Shown piece after piece: positions 62,590 through 64,000 of a stretch of DNA of 64,000 nucleotides. Positions within the stretch are counted from its first letter, which is position 1; the number at the start of each line of letters is the position of its first letter. Source of the stretch: Methylobacterium nonmethylotrophicum. Lineage in GTDB: Bacteria > Pseudomonadota > Alphaproteobacteria > Rhizobiales > Beijerinckiaceae. Location: positions 1 to 64,000 of the forward strand of contig NZ_SRLB01000018.1 of NCBI RefSeq assembly GCF_004745635.1, in the 5' to 3' direction. Made by a program: the position numbers and the translations under genes. The notes under the pieces were generated by a model. That model worked only from the letters and a program-made list of their open reading frames with translations, did not search any database and was not told where the DNA came from.

Positions 62590-63079
62590 CAGGGATCCCC
62601 CAGGGGGCAGCTCGGGCAAGGGCGGCTCGAGCGCCGGTCGGGATCCATAAAGATGCCAAATGTGCGCGGTGCGCGTCGTTCACTTGAAGGAGGTGACGTG
62701 CGTCGCCGCACAGTCCAGAGATGTCAATCCGGAGGATTTCGCCGGCCGATCATCGCGCACGAGGCCGGGGCGAAGAAGTATTTCATTCCAGCAAGTCTCG
62801 CCCGTCGAAAATCCCCAGACACCGCTCTCCTGGCCCGGTAAGCCGCTTTGGACTTACGGCCTGGAGGGAAGTGGGAAGCGGCAGGGCGTCAACGTCACGG
62901 TTCGATCTGCATTGGGTGGGGCTCTCGCACGGGGGACGGGCTGCCCACCCGAATTGCCGCCGTCACGGTCACCCACCGCCGATACCGGACCCGATATGAG
63001 GGAGCGGCGGCAGGGTTGCCCCTGCCGCCGCATCGTTGTTCGAGAGGTCCGGTCTGGGTTGGGATCAGCGCCGCCCGAT
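62590..63079. other. Gene-free stretch between the LysE gene and the stress-protein gene
   Basis: 490 bases with no supportable gene. Open frames here start without ribosome sites and look compositional. A 12-bp GC hairpin at 63004-63031 lies near the end of the leftward stress-protein gene and may end its transcript, though no U-run is present. Nothing else was recognised. Confidence 0.5.
63004..63031 (-). terminator. Hairpin downstream of the stress-protein gene
   Basis: gcggcggcaggg (63004-63015) pairs perfectly with ccctgccgccgc (63020-63031) around a 4-base loop, 48 bases past the stop of the leftward gene. No U-run follows, so efficient intrinsic termination is uncertain. Confidence 0.4.
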
Positions 63080-63910
63080 TCAGCGCCGCTCGGTGCCGAG
63101 GGGCTGACGGGCCGGGGGCAGCTCGTCCTCGATGCCGAGATGGCGCTCGCGGGTGGTGCCGGGCAGGCCGGGATCGACGGTCTGCGCGGTCGGCGCGGCG
63201 CCGGCCGCGAACGGCATGCCGCCGGTGTTGAGGCCGGTGGTGGTGCTGCCGGCCGCGCCCACCGCCGACGAGCCGCCGGCGACCGCCGCCGGGTTGGTCA
63301 GCGAGGGAGCGGTCTCGTCGTGACGGCCGGTCCAGCCCTCCTGGCGCCAGCCGCGGGTGCGGTCGTCCATGTCGACCGAGCCGTGCTCCTTGAGGATCGC
63401 GGTGACGCGGTCGGCATGGGCGTCGTCCGCCCGCACGGTCACCAGGGTGCCGCCCCGGCGCACGCCCTCGGCGTAGGTATGGGCGTGCTCCTCGCTGAGG
63501 CCCGCGCCGGTGAGCGAGCCGATCAGGCCGCCCGCCGCCGCGCCGACGCCGGCGCCGGTGAGCGTCGCGACGAGCCAGCCCGCGGCGACCACCGGGCCGA
63601 CGCCCGGAATGGCGAGGAGGCCGAGGCCGGTGAGCAGGCCGGCGCCGCCGCCGAGCACGGTGCCGAGCGAGGCCCCGGCCCCGGCGCCGTTCGAGGCGTC
63701 GTGCGCGGTCTCGCCGGTGGTCGCGTCGCGATGGCCGGCATGGGTCTCGCCGGCATGCGTCTTGCCGACATGGGTCGAGTAGCGATCGTCCTGGTTGTTG
63801 GCCACGATGCTGATGTCGGCGTGCGGCACGCCGGCCGCCTCCACCTTGCGCACCGCCGCCGAGGCGTCGTCGTAGCTGTCGAACAGGGCCGTGATGGTAC
63901 GGGTCGCCAT
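63080..63910 (-). CDS. General stress protein 17M-like, glycine-zipper protein
   Basis: A 276-residue protein starting at ATG 63908-63910 with AAGGA upstream. The N-terminus MATRTITALFDSYDDASAAV and IVANNQDDRYST resemble the general stress protein 17M (YflT) domain. A central glycine-zipper membrane segment follows (GGGAGLLTGLGLLAIPGVGP, VGAAAGGLIGSLTGAGLSEE), then a second small domain (GGTLVTVRADDAHADRVTAI). The C-terminal 90 residues are disordered. Its role in stress is by analogy only. Confidence 0.8.
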   Translation of the reverse strand: MATRTITALFDSYDDASAAVRKVEAAGVPHADISIVANNQDDRYSTHVGKTHAGETHAGHRDATTGETAHDASNGAGAGASLGTVLGGGAGLLTGLGLLAIPGVGPVVAAGWLVATLTGAGVGAAAGGLIGSLTGAGLSEEHAHTYAEGVRRGGTLVTVRADDAHADRVTAILKEHGSVDMDDRTRGWRQEGWTGRHDETAPSLTNPAAVAGGSSAVGAAGSTTTGLNTGGMPFAAGAAPTAQTVDPGLPGTTRERHLGIEDELPPARQPLGTERR

Positions 63911-63957
63911 GGGCGTCGTCCTTCTGGTCGAGAGGAGGGAGTGCTGAGCGCTTTGCG

Positions 63958-64000
63958 TCAGCGGGCGGTCGAGACGTTGCCCTTGAAGTCGAGGCCGACC
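63958..64000 (-). CDS. C-terminal end of an unidentified protein (cut by window edge)
   Basis: On the minus strand the last 13 codons read VGLDFKGNVSTAR followed by TGA at 63958-63960. The gene would lie mostly beyond the right edge and be transcribed in the same direction as the stress-protein gene, ending 47 bases before its start. The stretch is too short to identify, and another reading frame is possible. Confidence 0.3.
   Translation of the reverse strand, partial: VGLDFKGNVSTAR

Noticed and set aside
62721..62999. 92-residue plus-strand frame
   Set aside because: No ribosome site, Arg/Pro/His-rich composition and no recognisable motif.

Overview
The window is high-GC DNA (roughly 70 % or more outside one island) with almost every base coding. 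Gene content points to an alphaproteobacterium of the order Hyphomicrobiales, most likely Methylobacterium or a close relative. The reasons are the CckA/SciP/FlbD cell-cycle and flagellar regulators, a large 180-kDa type NAD-glutamate dehydrogenase, a PmtA-type methyltransferase, TTAA-N7-TTAA (CtrA-like) boxes, GANTC clusters, and palindromic intergenic repeats of a type common in this order. The genus is an inference, not a measurement.

Layout: 1-167 is the start of pccB (propionyl-CoA carboxylase beta subunit, cut by the window edge). 434-3992 is a dTDP-L-rhamnose operon, rfbC-rfbB-rfbD-rfbA. 4468-8890 holds alaS, a MAPEG-type membrane protein and recA. 9013-9722 is a small PIN-toxin/antitoxin pair. 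9794-15949 is cckA followed, in reverse, by the flagellar operon flgB-flgC-fliE-fliQ-fliR-flhB. The divergent fliO-like/fliP pair follows at 16107-18289, and a perfect CtrA-type box lies between the two units. 18277-25257 holds small unknown genes, a DMT transporter, a YihY protein, a TIM44-like protein, a CckA-like soluble kinase, lipB and a stand-alone FliN-like protein. Two identical tRNA-Leu(GAG) genes (25403-25765) precede a low-GC orphan polysaccharide-export permease. 27095-33974 holds a peroxidase-related protein, the large glutamate dehydrogenase, bluB and a tautomerase, ending in a decayed IS5-type transposase. 34772-45055 is a second chemotaxis/flagellar block: mcp, flbD, fliN, fliH, fliG, fliF, sciP, flgD, fliK.

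45317-49622 holds mnmA, a PmtA-like methyltransferase, a TVP38-family membrane protein and a histidine kinase. A GH75 (chitosanase)-like gene and a LysR gene are divergent. From 51960 to 58641 there is one compact operon: SDR dehydrogenase, split transketolase, a beta-hydroxyacid dehydrogenase, and a TRAP transporter (DctP plus fused DctQM). Its arrangement suggests uptake and transketolase-dependent breakdown of a sugar or sugar acid, whose identity cannot be read from sequence. The right end carries a PheC-like periplasmic protein, a FUSC-type transporter, a beta-propeller protein, a LysE-family exporter and a glycine-zipper stress protein.

The strongest regulatory theme is cell-cycle control of motility. 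cckA (kinase feeding CtrA), sciP (CtrA inhibitor) and flbD (sigma-54 activator) all sit inside the flagellar loci, and candidate CtrA, CcrM and sigma-54 sites are visible upstream of the units they would be expected to control. No CRISPR array, rRNA operon, prophage or replication origin was seen.
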